From the NCBI RefSeq assembly GCF_016587415.1, contig NZ_BNJI01000001.1, positions 1,465,501-1,529,500 on the forward strand: a stretch of 64,000 nt of DNA. Reading direction: 5' to 3'. Origin of the DNA: Ktedonobacter sp. SOSP1-85 (GTDB lineage: Bacteria > Chloroflexota > Ktedonobacteria > Ktedonobacterales > Ktedonobacteraceae). A program made the position numbers and the translations under genes. The notes beneath the pieces were generated by a model. That model had not been told where the DNA came from and did no database searches. It was given only the letters and a program-made list of their open reading frames with translations. Positions 1-8,537 of this stretch are shown piece by piece. Position 1 is the stretch's first letter, and each line of letters opens with the position of its first letter.

Positions 1-534
1 GCTGGGACCACAGGGGCCAGGACCATCACCCATGGTCCAGAGATTATCCTCACTCCCCAGGGGCACAATCCGCTCATTGGGCATGCCCACGCGCAACCAC
101 TCGTTGATCGCCTCATCGTCGCCGGGCAACCCCAGAGATTCGTCGCCCGCATAGACGGTTACCCAGAGCCGCTCTCGCTCTACCTCCAAATGCTGTAACA
201 AGACCTCCAACGCCATCTCTATCGCCTCACGCTTCCAGTACTCTCCTATCGACCAGTTGCCAAGCATCAGAAACGCGCTCATCTTACGGTCATTACTGCC
301 TACTGCCTCGACATCATCGGTCCGCAGACAGCGCTGCACTGAGCTAAGGCGCGGCGAGAGAGGCAAGGTTTCCGCTCGCAGATAGGGGAGCAGCGGCTGC
401 ATACCCGCGATAATAAAGGACGTGCTGTTACCAGGCACCGCGAGGGGAGTGGAAGGCAACTCATAATGCCCATGCCCACGAAAGTAACCCAGGTAGCGCT
501 CAACGATCTGAGAAGAACTAAGCACTGTCGTCAT
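1..534 (-). CDS. alaS: Alanyl-tRNA synthetase, N-terminal part (cut by window edge)
   Basis: Charges tRNA-Ala with alanine in the cytoplasm. Only the first 178 codons are in the window; the gene runs off the left edge. Reading from the ATG at 534, the class II catalytic core is recognisable: an N-terminal IVERYLGYFRGHGHYEL helix, the IIAGMQPLLPYL motif 1 region, RCLRTDDVEAVGSNDRK, SAFLMLGNWSIGEYWKREAI (motif 2) and MGDGPGPCGPS, all in the order seen in AlaS. The gene lies directly behind a T-box leader (640-1075), which fits an aminoacyl-tRNA synthetase. The N-terminus is somewhat divergent from the E. coli type, but the motif order leaves little doubt about the family. Confidence 0.93.
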   Translation of the reverse strand, partial: MTTVLSSSQIVERYLGYFRGHGHYELPSTPLAVPGNSTSFIIAGMQPLLPYLRAETLPLSPRLSSVQRCLRTDDVEAVGSNDRKMSAFLMLGNWSIGEYWKREAIEMALEVLLQHLEVERERLWVTVYAGDESLGLPGDDEAINEWLRVGMPNERIVPLGSEDNLWTMGDGPGPCGPS

Positions 535-639
535 GATGTATCCATCTCCTTTTGTATTTACGTATTAGTATTTATGGCTCGCGAATACAGGATCGATTGC
601 TCTCAAATGGAAGCGTTTTAGCTCGGAGATGATGTTTTC

Positions 640-1075
640 GCGCATACAAAAAGCCCGCCCCAAGCATAAACGCTCAGGACGGGCTGTTCTATCTATTGCT
701 AAGCTTTAGCAAGCCCGTGGTACCACCTGAATTGAAAACCTCCGCCAGGCCAACAAAGCCAGGCAGAGCTTCTCCACTCTACAGGCACGGAAGCAAACCA
801 CCTTTGCAAGAATCAAGCACGCAGGCTGGCTCTTCGATGCCTTGCCCCATGGTAACGGAGGGCGACCGGCTAGAATTACTTACCCATTACAACCGTTCTT
901 GCTGAACGCTTTCACGGGTGTTTGTTCCGCATCGTGGCTCATTTGAGAGCCTGAGGGGGGCCTACCAGGTCCATCCAAAGCGACGGGCTTGCACTCTCCC
1001 CATCTCGCTGGTCTTTTTGGCTGTCCGCTGATTTCGTCCCTCGCGACGATTTCTGTATCACAGCAAACTCTATGT
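640..1075 (-). promoter_or_regulatory. T-box riboswitch leader of alaS
   Basis: Read on the minus strand, positions 728-715 give AGGTGGTACCACGG, the conserved T-box sequence. The ACGGGCT at 717-711 can pair with AGCCCGT at 685-679 to make the antiterminator. The same AGCCCGT can instead pair with the downstream GGGCGGGCT to make a terminator at 685-652, followed by a T run. The UGGU in the bulge would pair with an ACCA tRNA end, which fits an A discriminator base as in tRNA-Ala. The distal part, to about 1075, is rich in stem-loop potential as expected for stem I. I could not fix the specifier codon by eye. The function expected is readthrough into alaS when tRNA-Ala is uncharged. Confidence 0.88.
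652..685 (-). terminator. T-box attenuator terminator
   Basis: Minus-strand hairpin formed by AGCCCG and CGGGCT arms with a T run (complement of positions 652-647). It overlaps the antiterminator pairing and lies about 120 bases before the alaS start, as expected for transcription attenuation. Confidence 0.8.
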
Positions 1076-1133
1076 TATATGTAAAGTATACGGACGGCAC
1101 TGAAGAAAGTCAAGCTTTGCAAAAATTTTGTGC

Positions 1134-2063
1134 TTAACGTGGGGTCAGAAGATAGCCTACTACCTCGTAGCCGCGCCCCAGACGCTCGTTCTCGGGAAGG
1201 TCGGTAATCCATTCCCAATGCCGCTCCTCCAGAACTGTAAACTGCTCCTGGACAAGGTCAAAGAAATTACGCGGGACAAGGGGAATATCTCTGCGATGGC
1301 TGGCATCGTGATCAGTTCCGTAGACATTAAAGGCGAAGCCACGCACATCACTCAGCAGCAATATCAGGCCATCCTGGTCCAGCAGGGAGCGAAGCAGATG
1401 CAAGTGTGCGTTGATGACACGCAGGCGAAAGGCTTGCGCGGCCTCCTGGTAGCGTCGATGGCGCTCCTGCTCACCAAGTAGCTCGGGGGCTGCGGCTTGA
1501 ATCGCGTCCAACAGATCAAGAATGGGATAACTAAATAGCTGCGACATGACCAGTGAACTTACGACGAGGCCATATTGCGCGCTGCCCAGGTCATCAATCA
1601 CAGGTGGGTCAGGCACGAGGCATTCCTCCAGGCACTGGGCCGCGGCGTCAAAGACCGCACTACTCCCCTGCTTAGATAGCTCGTCCCAACGCCTGCGACG
1701 TGTGTGGCGCAGCAACTGGCCACTCACCTGTCCGCTCAGATCGCACTCAACCAGGCGCATCCTGCGGCGCTGGCCTGGGCTCTTCAGTTGTTCATCGCAG
1801 GCGCGCCGCATCCCCGCCAGATCAAGGTCAGCCAGCACGAGTTCATCGGCGCCCCGGCATAATGATACCAGGGGCACCTCAGTACAACCGCCCGCACCCA
1901 ACACAGCGATGCTGGCAGATGTACTGGCAGAGCGCCGATGCAACGCGAGCTGATACATGGCCTCGCACTGCTCTAGATGCTGCGCTGCATGGGTACGCAA
2001 CCATTCACGTCGTTCAGGGCCTTGCGTTTGTGCATTGCTATAAGAAAGATTCTCTATCCGCAC
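1134..2063 (-). CDS. SAM-dependent methyltransferase-like protein of unknown substrate
   Basis: Probably a cytoplasmic class I methyltransferase-fold protein. The visible evidence is IAVLGAGGCTEVPL (glycine-rich motif I) followed about 20 residues later by LVLADLD, an acidic end of strand beta 2 that would hold the SAM ribose. Further motifs are not diagnostic and the substrate is unknown. I chose the GTG at 2063 because GAGGG lies 6 bases upstream. An in-frame ATG pair at 2114 would add 17 residues but sits inside a 19-bp hairpin (2078-2127). It follows the SDR gene by about 145 bases on the same strand with no clear terminator apart from that hairpin, so the two could be co-transcribed. Confidence 0.6.
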   Translation of the reverse strand: MRIENLSYSNAQTQGPERREWLRTHAAQHLEQCEAMYQLALHRRSASTSASIAVLGAGGCTEVPLVSLCRGADELVLADLDLAGMRRACDEQLKSPGQRRRMRLVECDLSGQVSGQLLRHTRRRRWDELSKQGSSAVFDAAAQCLEECLVPDPPVIDDLGSAQYGLVVSSLVMSQLFSYPILDLLDAIQAAAPELLGEQERHRRYQEAAQAFRLRVINAHLHLLRSLLDQDGLILLLSDVRGFAFNVYGTDHDASHRRDIPLVPRNFFDLVQEQFTVLEERHWEWITDLPENERLGRGYEVVGYLLTPR

Positions 2064-2077
2064 TATTGTCCCTCTAC

Positions 2078-2127
2078 CTCTCCACTCGAAATGATGGTCG
2101 AATTCTATCATCATCTCAAGTGGAGAG
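2078..2127 (-). promoter_or_regulatory. Hairpin in the leader of the methyltransferase-like gene
   Basis: Arms at 2078-2096 and 2109-2127 are complementary over 19 positions with a 12-base loop. The two non-Watson-Crick positions become G-U pairs only in RNA made from the minus strand, which suggests a selected RNA structure on that strand. It contains the alternative ATG start codons at 2114 and 2111. Confidence 0.5.
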
Positions 2128-2208
2128 CAAACACACGCCTTCTATCATCCTCCCCAGAGTGGTGTGCCTCGGATACTAGCCGCTTATCCCAGGCAGCGAG
2201 AAAAAAGC

Positions 2209-3219
2209 CTATTCAACCGCCTGGGCCTTCACATGCTCATGCCAGGCGGAGAGTACCTCTCGCTCGCGCTCTGGGGAGAGCGTTTTGCCCAGCGTCCCTT
2301 CGCGCTGCTGGCCATGAATCCAGGCCAGAGTATCGCGCGCGGTCTCCTCCAGGGAGCGGAAGGTCATCCCAGCAGCGACGGCTTTGGCGTTCTTCACAGT
2401 ACAGAAGGCGTCACCTTCCTCGCCTGGTATCCAGAGCGGGAGTTGCATCCAGGGCTGGATCTCCTGTTTCTCCAGAAAATCTTCCGCGACCCAGGTAAAA
2501 TGCGCCTCGTTATTCAACGCGACCCGACAACGCTCCAGCACCTCGCCCAGAGGCTGTGGCTCTTGTGGGCCAGTCGCGTTGAAGGCACCCGTCTGCCTGG
2601 TTTCAGACATGCGCACCATCCACTCCGCCAGGTCGCGCACATCAATCCATTGCAAGGGCATATCTCGGTGGTCTGGTGCCAGGACCTCGCCCCCCTGAGC
2701 CAGGCGATAGGGCCAGTAGGTAAAGCGATTGGAGGCATCCCAGGGACCCACAATCAAGCCGGGGCGCACCAGCAAGGTCTTGCCAGGAAAGGCCTGCTCA
2801 ACCTCCTGCTCGCACAGGGCCTTGAGCGGGCCATAGGTCTCACCCGTGACCTCTTCAATGCCTGGATCTTCTAAGGTCGCCAGTGGATACAGCTCATCGA
2901 TGCCCTTCTCTTTAAAGTCGCCATACACGTTAATACTGGCGACAAAAGTATAGTGCTCAACCGAGCCAGCCAGCGCCTGCGCGGAGGCGCGTACGATGCG
3001 TGGTATATAGCCGCAGGTATCAATAACCGCGTCCCACTTGCGACCTGCAAGCAAGTGCAGATCATGCTCGCGGTCCCCTAAGATCTCCTCCGCCTGGGAA
3101 AAGAGGCCTGGCCGTGTCTTGCCTCGGTGAAAAATAGTAACCTCGTGCCCACGTGCCAGGGCAGACTCAACAATATGCCGCCCCAGAAAAGCGGTCCCCC
3201 CTAATAGCAAAAGCTTCAT
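2209..3219 (-). CDS. NAD(P)-dependent epimerase/dehydratase, atypical SDR type
   Basis: A 336-residue Rossmann-fold protein of the extended/atypical short-chain dehydrogenase superfamily. The first residues, MKLLLLGGTAFLGRHIVESA, carry the GGTxFLGR nucleotide-binding motif typical of the atypical SDR group close to isoflavone reductase and CSP41-like proteins. YGPLKALCEQ at about residues 149-158 fits the Y-x3-K catalytic position. Substrate and role cannot be read from sequence. AAGGAG stands 8 bases before the ATG. A terminator hairpin at 3296-3350 separates it from the upstream crotonase gene, so it has its own promoter. It may be transcribed on into the methyltransferase-like gene. Confidence 0.85.
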   Translation of the reverse strand: MKLLLLGGTAFLGRHIVESALARGHEVTIFHRGKTRPGLFSQAEEILGDREHDLHLLAGRKWDAVIDTCGYIPRIVRASAQALAGSVEHYTFVASINVYGDFKEKGIDELYPLATLEDPGIEEVTGETYGPLKALCEQEVEQAFPGKTLLVRPGLIVGPWDASNRFTYWPYRLAQGGEVLAPDHRDMPLQWIDVRDLAEWMVRMSETRQTGAFNATGPQEPQPLGEVLERCRVALNNEAHFTWVAEDFLEKQEIQPWMQLPLWIPGEEGDAFCTVKNAKAVAAGMTFRSLEETARDTLAWIHGQQREGTLGKTLSPEREREVLSAWHEHVKAQAVE

Positions 3220-3295
3220 CCGATTCGCTCCTTCATTATTTCAGTAACGTCCTTGCCATTTAGCATAACCCGCCCAGAAGCTCACTGAACAGGGC

Positions 3296-3350
3296 AAAAA
3301 TATGCTGGTAGCATAGGTCGTTCATCAATCTATGCTACCAGCATATTTTT
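3296..3350. terminator. Intergenic hairpin, 21-bp perfect stem
   Basis: Arms at 3296-3316 and 3330-3350 are perfect reverse complements and are bounded by A and T runs, so it can act as a factor-independent terminator on either strand. It follows the crotonase stop at 3357 on the minus strand. Confidence 0.85.
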
Positions 3351-3356
3351 TAAAGC

Positions 3357-4154
3357 CTATTTCCCCTGATATTTAGGGGCGCGTTTCTCAAAGAAGGCGC
3401 GAATGGCTTCTCTGTGATCTTCCGTGGTGATCGCGCGACCTTGCAGTTCGCCCTCCAGTTTGAGGGACGAAGCCAGGTCGCTATCCAGGCCCTGGTACAT
3501 AAGCTGCTTGATCAGGCCATAGGCACGCGTGGGGCCATGCGCCAGGCGTTGCGCGACCTGCAAAGTTGCCTGTTCCAGCTCGGCGGCGGGTACGCACTTG
3601 TTCACCAGGCCCAGGCGCTCGGCCTCTGGTCCGCTCACCTCATCCGCCAGCATTGCCATCTCCAGGGCCTTGCCAATACCTACCAGGCGTGGCAGAAAGT
3701 AGCCACCGCCCCCATCAGGCACCAGGCCGATACGAGCAAATGCCTGGATGAAACGCGCGTTATCGGCGGCGATACGCAGGTCACAGGCCAGCGCAATATT
3801 GCACGAGATACCGGCGGCAACCCCATGTACCGAGGCAATGGTCGGCTTCGCCATCTCCTGCAAGGTGCGAATCAACTGGTGATACTTGCCCAGATGCTTG
3901 CTAACCTCCAACGGCTCCTCGCTGCCATTGGCCGAAGAGAACTCGCTCAGGTCCTGACCCGAGCCAAAACCACGTCCGGCTCCCTTCAGGATCACACAGC
4001 GAACATCCCCATCTTGCGCGGCGTCGGCGACAGCCTCGTTTAGCTCAGCGAGCATGCGCTCATTGAAGGCATTCAATACTGCGGGACGATTCATCGTAAT
4101 GGTTGAAATATGCTCTGAGGTTTGCGTTACCAGGTGCTGGAAATCACTTCGCAT
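3357..4154 (-). CDS. Enoyl-CoA hydratase/isomerase family protein (PaaG-like)
   Basis: A 265-residue crotonase-fold acyl-CoA enzyme. GRGFGSGQDLSEF and GVAAGISCNIALACDL match the two oxyanion-hole segments. FARIGLVPDGGGGYFLPRLV resembles PaaG (ring 1,2-epoxyphenylacetyl-CoA isomerase) more than classical hydratases, because the usual second catalytic Glu region reads PDGGGG. The exact substrate is therefore uncertain: phenylacetate-type isomerase or generic beta-oxidation enzyme. The start at 4154 is preferred because AGGAG lies 7 bases upstream; an earlier ATG exists at 4172. Its start is about 38 bases after holB on the same strand, so the two are likely one transcript. There are no other paa genes nearby. 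Confidence 0.87.
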   Translation of the reverse strand: MRSDFQHLVTQTSEHISTITMNRPAVLNAFNERMLAELNEAVADAAQDGDVRCVILKGAGRGFGSGQDLSEFSSANGSEEPLEVSKHLGKYHQLIRTLQEMAKPTIASVHGVAAGISCNIALACDLRIAADNARFIQAFARIGLVPDGGGGYFLPRLVGIGKALEMAMLADEVSGPEAERLGLVNKCVPAAELEQATLQVAQRLAHGPTRAYGLIKQLMYQGLDSDLASSLKLEGELQGRAITTEDHREAIRAFFEKRAPKYQGK

Positions 4155-4192
4155 GCATACACTCCTCATCATTGATGATGTGTGAAATCTGA

Positions 4193-5224
4193 CTATCCCT
4201 TAATTGTAGGCATATCAAGCATTAAAACTTCAAGGGCCATGCGCGTATTCACATTCTGCTCAAGCGCTTCCAGGGTCTTCAGGATCGAGCGCACCATCTG
4301 TTGCGCCTGGTTGGGGAGAATTTTGCTGGCCTGCGTCTTGAGCAGGTCGCGCATATCGACATTGACGGTCAGATCGAGGCAATTATTGCTTGCCAACACC
4401 AGGTCACGCCACCAGAGCAGGAAGAGTTCAAGCATCTCACGAGCGCGTTCGCTATCACTGGCCAGGCGTTGCACGAAGTCAAAGCGCTGCACCCTGTTCA
4501 GTGTAGGAAGTTTGGCCAGCCCCTCTAATTGGGCCTTGCGCTCCTCCATCATCTCTTCATCCTCAATAGCCTGCACAGCCCAACCCATACGCCCGGCGGC
4601 CAGGGCGGCTACCAGGTCGGCCTCCTTAGGATCGGCTTCCCAGTCATCCACAAGTGCCTGGCGGATCTTCGTTGTGGTCAGAAGCTGCATGGGCAACTGC
4701 TGCACACGCGAGATAATAGTGGGCAATAGTAGACCCGGTTCCGGCACGGTCAGGAGAAGTACCACATCTGGCTCTGGCTCCTCCAGTGTCTTGAGCAAAC
4801 AATTCGCCGCCTGCACATTCATCTGGTGGGCATCTGGTATGAGGAAGACGTTTCGTCGCCCCTCCAGCGTGCGCCGCGACGAGTCGTTCTGCAAAGCACG
4901 AATCTGCTCGATAACGATAAATTGCTTATCGGGAGCTTTGGTCACAATGTGCACGTCTGGATGATTGCCATGCAGTACCTTGCGGCACGCCAGGCAGGTA
5001 TTACAGGGGTTGAGCGGAGACACACGAGGGTCTGGGCCACCCGTACAGAGCAAGGTCTGCGCAAAGCGATGAGCCAGGAGCGACTTACCAATACGTGGGG
5101 GACCGGAGAAGAGGTAGGCATGACGAACCTGCTGCGACGCCAGCATGCGGCGCAAGATATCGATACTGTGTTCGTGGCCGATAATATTCCAGCCTTGTTG
5201 CGACTGTCCTTGCTCAGTTATCAT
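4193..5224 (-). CDS. holB: DNA polymerase III delta-prime subunit
   Basis: A clamp-loader component that helps load the beta clamp during replication. The 343-residue product begins with HEHSIDILRRMLASQQVRHA then YLFSGPPRIGKSLLAHRFAQ, a Walker A type P-loop. Next come the zinc module with cysteines at LLC, PCNTCLAC and the downstream CRKVLHGNHPDVH, and the sensor region NCLLKTLEEPEPDVVLLLTV. This order is that of the AAA+ delta-prime family. The C-terminal helical domain is more variable. It sits upstream of the PaaG-like gene in an apparent two-gene unit. No strong ribosome binding site is seen at a normal distance from this ATG, so the start is slightly uncertain. Confidence 0.92.
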   Translation of the reverse strand: MITEQGQSQQGWNIIGHEHSIDILRRMLASQQVRHAYLFSGPPRIGKSLLAHRFAQTLLCTGGPDPRVSPLNPCNTCLACRKVLHGNHPDVHIVTKAPDKQFIVIEQIRALQNDSSRRTLEGRRNVFLIPDAHQMNVQAANCLLKTLEEPEPDVVLLLTVPEPGLLLPTIISRVQQLPMQLLTTTKIRQALVDDWEADPKEADLVAALAAGRMGWAVQAIEDEEMMEERKAQLEGLAKLPTLNRVQRFDFVQRLASDSERAREMLELFLLWWRDLVLASNNCLDLTVNVDMRDLLKTQASKILPNQAQQMVRSILKTLEALEQNVNTRMALEVLMLDMPTIKG

Positions 5225-5267
5225 GCTCCCATGGTACCAAAAAGCACGCCACTACGCAAGATAATAG

Positions 5268-5337
5268 GTGTGTCAGGTGGCGGGTGGGCGAAGCCCACCC
5301 GCCACCTGACACACGTTACCCGAAGTGCCGCAGGCAC
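5268..5337. repeat. 22-bp perfect hairpin with adjacent small hairpin
   Basis: Arms at 5268-5289 and 5293-5314 are perfect reverse complements with a 3-base GAA loop. Eleven bases away is a small hairpin (GTGCC, GCA, GGCAC) at 5325-5337. There is no T run on either side, and the element lies between divergently transcribed genes, 44 bases before the holB ATG. It is not a standard terminator. It matches the architecture described for several other intergenic hairpins in this window. Confidence 0.75.
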
Positions 5338-5421
5338 GAAAGCAGATACTAAACCTGCTCAAGTTGTGACCTGGGTACCACAGGAGAGGGCTTTGAAGGT
5401 TTGTATGCTATACTAAATCTC

Positions 5422-5514
5422 ATGGGTAACGCAAAACAAGGACCAGGGCGATACAAACAGATTCCAACTCCTCGTTTACAACCAATCCGCCAGGCCTGGC
5501 GTATAAGTGTATAG
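5422..5514 (+). CDS. Possible leaderless 30-residue ORF
   Basis: A 30-codon reading frame beginning MGNAKQGPGRYKQ and ending at TAG 5512-5514. An extended -10 motif, TGC TATACT (5409-5414), lies 7 bases before the ATG, so transcription could start at or next to the start codon. The peptide is basic and Pro/Gln/Arg-rich with no recognisable domain. It lies between holB and the ECF gene in a 446-base gap that otherwise holds only the hairpin at 5268-5337. Weak evidence: no convincing -35 and no homology can be judged. Confidence 0.25.
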   Translation: MGNAKQGPGRYKQIPTPRLQPIRQAWRISV

Positions 5515-5670
5515 GGTAGCGGTTTGTCAGCTTCGCGGTTTCCTGTGTACCAGATCACAGCGTTTTCTAGACAGCATATGCTATGCTACTTTATATATGC
5601 AAAAACTTCACAGACACACAACACAATCAGATTTAAAACTTCTGCAAAACTGATAAGGTCGATGTAACCA

Positions 5671-6507
5671 ATGGATCTCCCTATCCGTTTGTACAATACA
5701 AATAGCAGTCTGCGTTCTTCTATGGAAGAGGAACGCCGAGGCTCTCCTGGAGGATCCACATCAGCCAGTCAGGATGAGGTAGAGCAACAGGCCCTCGAAA
5801 CACAAGAAGTTCGCCCACAGGCACCTGAACCTGAACCTGCTGACGAAGAACAGCAGTCACAGGCACAAGCAAGCGAGCATGTGAGCGTAGAGGACTTCGA
5901 GGATATCTTTCAACGATATCAAGGGCCTATTACGAACTATATCTACCACCTCATTGGCAACCGGGAGCAAGCCTACGACCTGGCACAAGACGTTTTCGTC
6001 AAGGCATACAGGGCACTATTAGGAGGCACACAAGTACAGCCAGGGGCACTTTCTGCCTGGCTATACCGTATCGCGTCAAATACGACCACTGATACCCTGC
6101 GCAGGCGCCGCCTGATTTCCTGGCTTCCACTGTCGCTCTTTAATGAAGATCGCGGCATTGGCGCTGGCGTTGTCTCAGACAACGGGAACTCGGGTGGAGA
6201 GAACTACGCGGGCGATGAGCAGGTACATGAGGCGCGGGCAACAGCGGTCAGTACTGCCTATGAGCGCAATGGCTACGATGGCGGTAAGTTCGAAAATCGC
6301 GTTGCTGATCGCGAGCTTGTGGAGCGCGTATTCAATCAACTGCCTCCTAAATACTCTTCTTGCCTCTGGCTATACGAGAACGACGGCCTATCTTGTGCAG
6401 AGATTGCTGAAGTGCTCAATATCAGTGCATCTGCGGTTAAGATGCGCCTGATGCGAGCGCGGGAACGGTTTATCGCATTGTACAAAAAAGAGGTCGGTGA
6501 AGATTGA
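5671..6507 (+). CDS. ECF-family RNA polymerase sigma factor (pair 1)
   Basis: Directs RNA polymerase to a stress or envelope regulon. A 90-residue Gln/Glu-rich N-terminal extension precedes region 2, with FEDIFQRYQGPITNYIYHLI and REQAYDLAQDVFVKAYRAL, LSAWLYRIASNTTTDTLRRR as the 2.3/2.4 part, a variable linker with Asn/Gly-rich sequence, and region 4 with FNQLPPKYSSCLWLYENDGL and LSCAEIAEVLNISASAVKMR. The protein is 278 residues, long for an ECF factor because of the N-terminal tail and linker. Its stop overlaps the start of the anti-sigma gene by four bases (TTGA), which indicates translational coupling. It is clearly paralogous to the sigma gene at 17367. Confidence 0.92.
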   Translation: MDLPIRLYNTNSSLRSSMEEERRGSPGGSTSASQDEVEQQALETQEVRPQAPEPEPADEEQQSQAQASEHVSVEDFEDIFQRYQGPITNYIYHLIGNREQAYDLAQDVFVKAYRALLGGTQVQPGALSAWLYRIASNTTTDTLRRRRLISWLPLSLFNEDRGIGAGVVSDNGNSGGENYAGDEQVHEARATAVSTAYERNGYDGGKFENRVADRELVERVFNQLPPKYSSCLWLYENDGLSCAEIAEVLNISASAVKMRLMRARERFIALYKKEVGED

Positions 6508-8465
6508 ACTGCAATAGAGCGCGAGAACTCCTCGCTAATTATCGAGACATACAAAAGGAGCGGGCGGCAATCCTCCCAGAGCTAGATGCTCACCTGGAGG
6601 CTTGCTCTGCCTGTCGCCAGATTCAGCAACAGAGCGACTTTATCGGTGCAAGTGTTCGCTCGCTACCTACATTGTCCTCAGCGCCGGAGGCACATGCTAA
6701 ACTCATGCGCGCGCTCGCCGCTGAGCATACGCGCTACATTCAGCGTGCAACATCTTCAGAACTCTCAACGCCGACACCTGCTTTCCTCAAACCCTATCTC
6801 AAAGATATCGTCGCCGAGGAAAAACACCTGGAGCCTCTTACCACCTTTTCGTCAGCAGAAACCGGTCCCCTTCCTATTATTCCGATTACACGCAAGCGCC
6901 CACGCCTGGCACGTATGGGACCTACCACAATTGTCGGGATAGCCGCCGCCGTGCTGATGTTGATCATGGCGGGTGGTATTTCATCCCTGGTGCTCATGGC
7001 GCAAATGAATAATGGAAAACCTGCTATCGGGGGCGAGCAAGCCAACGTGACCAGAGGCGCATCTCTCTCGGTTGCCAATATTGCGGTACAGACGTCCTAC
7101 CCGCATGTCGTCAGCGCGCTCGCGGACCGCAATACCATGTACTTCAGTGCCTATCAAGATGGCAGCGACCCTGCCTGGATGCTTGAACAGGTCCATCTCA
7201 ATACCAACAACGATCCATCTATCACACCGATACCGCTGCTGGATAAACCAACAACGAGTAACGTCTATCTGCTTGAGAACGTCCAGAACTGGCTCATCTG
7301 GTTACAACTGGATAAACCTAAAACCACCACGGGCAAGCCTCTAGATACGCAGAATAGCTCGCTCACACGCACCTGGAGCCTCGACGCTCTCTACGTGGGT
7401 TCAGGAGATACGAAAGCGAACAAGAACGATCTTCCAGGTGCAAAGAACGAGGCAAGCGCCAATCAGCCCATTACCCTACTCAAAGGGCTGTATGACCAGA
7501 ACACGGTTCCGGCATGGGTAAACTCACCCCTTCAGGGAACGAGCACCTATCAGAATAACCTGCTGGTTTCCTGGCTTGATAACCAGGGCACCTCCCATCT
7601 AACTCGCTACCAGCTCGATGCTCAGCAGGCACCAAAATCCGAGGAGCTGGCCCATGTAAATGCGGGTCATGTCCTGGCTTCTCCTACCGCAAGCAGCGAT
7701 GGCAGAAGCATCTACTGGGGAGAAGAGTGGGCCACGAACGATAATATCCTGCATGGCAATATCTGGCAGAGCCAGGAAGAGGAGGCCGCGCCAGAGCATG
7801 GTCGCTGGGCGCCGCATATCGAGACGGTACGTTCGCTGTTTAAAAACGATGAAGCCTCCTTCCATCCACATGTGGTGGGCGACACGCTCTTTATGCTGAG
7901 CACGCTCCCCCTGGATGCCTCAAATCAGACAAACAAGCCGTCACCCATTATTACGACAGACTCACAGACGCCAGTGGCCTCGCTTACGCCTTCCGCGGCG
8001 AAAAGCACCCCTGTGCTCACGCCTTCCGTGACAACAGGCCAAGGCGAAACACCCATCACGCAACCAACCCAGGCGCCCCTGATCGCAAAGAGCGATCCCA
8101 ACGCCTATCCATTGCAGGCCGATGCCATGATCCAGGGAACCCTCTTCGGCTATCAGCTCAGTGATACCACGCTGGCGCCGCAACAATTTGGCGATGAAGG
8201 CCAATCCATGGCCCTCCAGGGCGGCAACCGCTTCCTACTCTGGCAGAACAAGAACAAGAGCATTAATATGTTCGATGTTCTGACTAACAACCAGGTGGGA
8301 GTAGGGACCCAGATTCCAGCCAACACGCTCTTCCTCTCTATCCATGGAGATACCGCTGTGTGGCTGATTCCTCCCGACACCAATGCGAACACGACTCAGC
8401 CAGCCAATACGGTCACCTTTAAGACCTTTAACTGGCCCACGAAGATCGTCTCCCCCAACAACTAG
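6504..8465 (+). CDS. Membrane anti-sigma factor with zinc motif and large extracellular domain
   Basis: Likely holds the preceding ECF sigma factor at the membrane. Residues 1-40 contain a ZAS-type motif, HLEACSACR (H-x3-C-x2-C at about 30-37), with another Cys at residue 3. A single hydrophobic segment near residues 140-165 (TTIVGIAAAVLMLIMAGGIS) is followed by about 480 residues outside the cell. That domain has repeated strand-like units and a Thr/Pro/Ser-rich stretch around residues 480-530, suggestive of a beta-propeller-like sensor, though I cannot assign a family. Translation starts at TTG 6504, overlapping the sigma stop codon. The terminator is at 8484-8513. Confidence 0.85.
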   Translation: MNCNRARELLANYRDIQKERAAILPELDAHLEACSACRQIQQQSDFIGASVRSLPTLSSAPEAHAKLMRALAAEHTRYIQRATSSELSTPTPAFLKPYLKDIVAEEKHLEPLTTFSSAETGPLPIIPITRKRPRLARMGPTTIVGIAAAVLMLIMAGGISSLVLMAQMNNGKPAIGGEQANVTRGASLSVANIAVQTSYPHVVSALADRNTMYFSAYQDGSDPAWMLEQVHLNTNNDPSITPIPLLDKPTTSNVYLLENVQNWLIWLQLDKPKTTTGKPLDTQNSSLTRTWSLDALYVGSGDTKANKNDLPGAKNEASANQPITLLKGLYDQNTVPAWVNSPLQGTSTYQNNLLVSWLDNQGTSHLTRYQLDAQQAPKSEELAHVNAGHVLASPTASSDGRSIYWGEEWATNDNILHGNIWQSQEEEAAPEHGRWAPHIETVRSLFKNDEASFHPHVVGDTLFMLSTLPLDASNQTNKPSPIITTDSQTPVASLTPSAAKSTPVLTPSVTTGQGETPITQPTQAPLIAKSDPNAYPLQADAMIQGTLFGYQLSDTTLAPQQFGDEGQSMALQGGNRFLLWQNKNKSINMFDVLTNNQVGVGTQIPANTLFLSIHGDTAVWLIPPDTNANTTQPANTVTFKTFNWPTKIVSPNN

Positions 8466-8483
8466 ACACCTTAATGCACCAGG

Positions 8484-8520
8484 AAAGGCGAGAGGGAATT
8501 TCCTCTCGCCTTTCTTCTTT
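8484..8520 (+). terminator. Terminator after the anti-sigma gene
   Basis: A 12-bp stem (8484-8495 with 8502-8513) with loop GAATTT, followed by TCTTCTTT. It lies 19 bases after the anti-sigma stop and between convergent genes. Confidence 0.85.
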
Positions 8521-8537
8521 AAGTTCCTTACTCCCTC

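Noticed and set aside
696..905. Plus-strand open frame of 69 codons in the alaS leader
   Set aside because: It lies antisense to the T-box, has no family-like sequence and no ribosome site.
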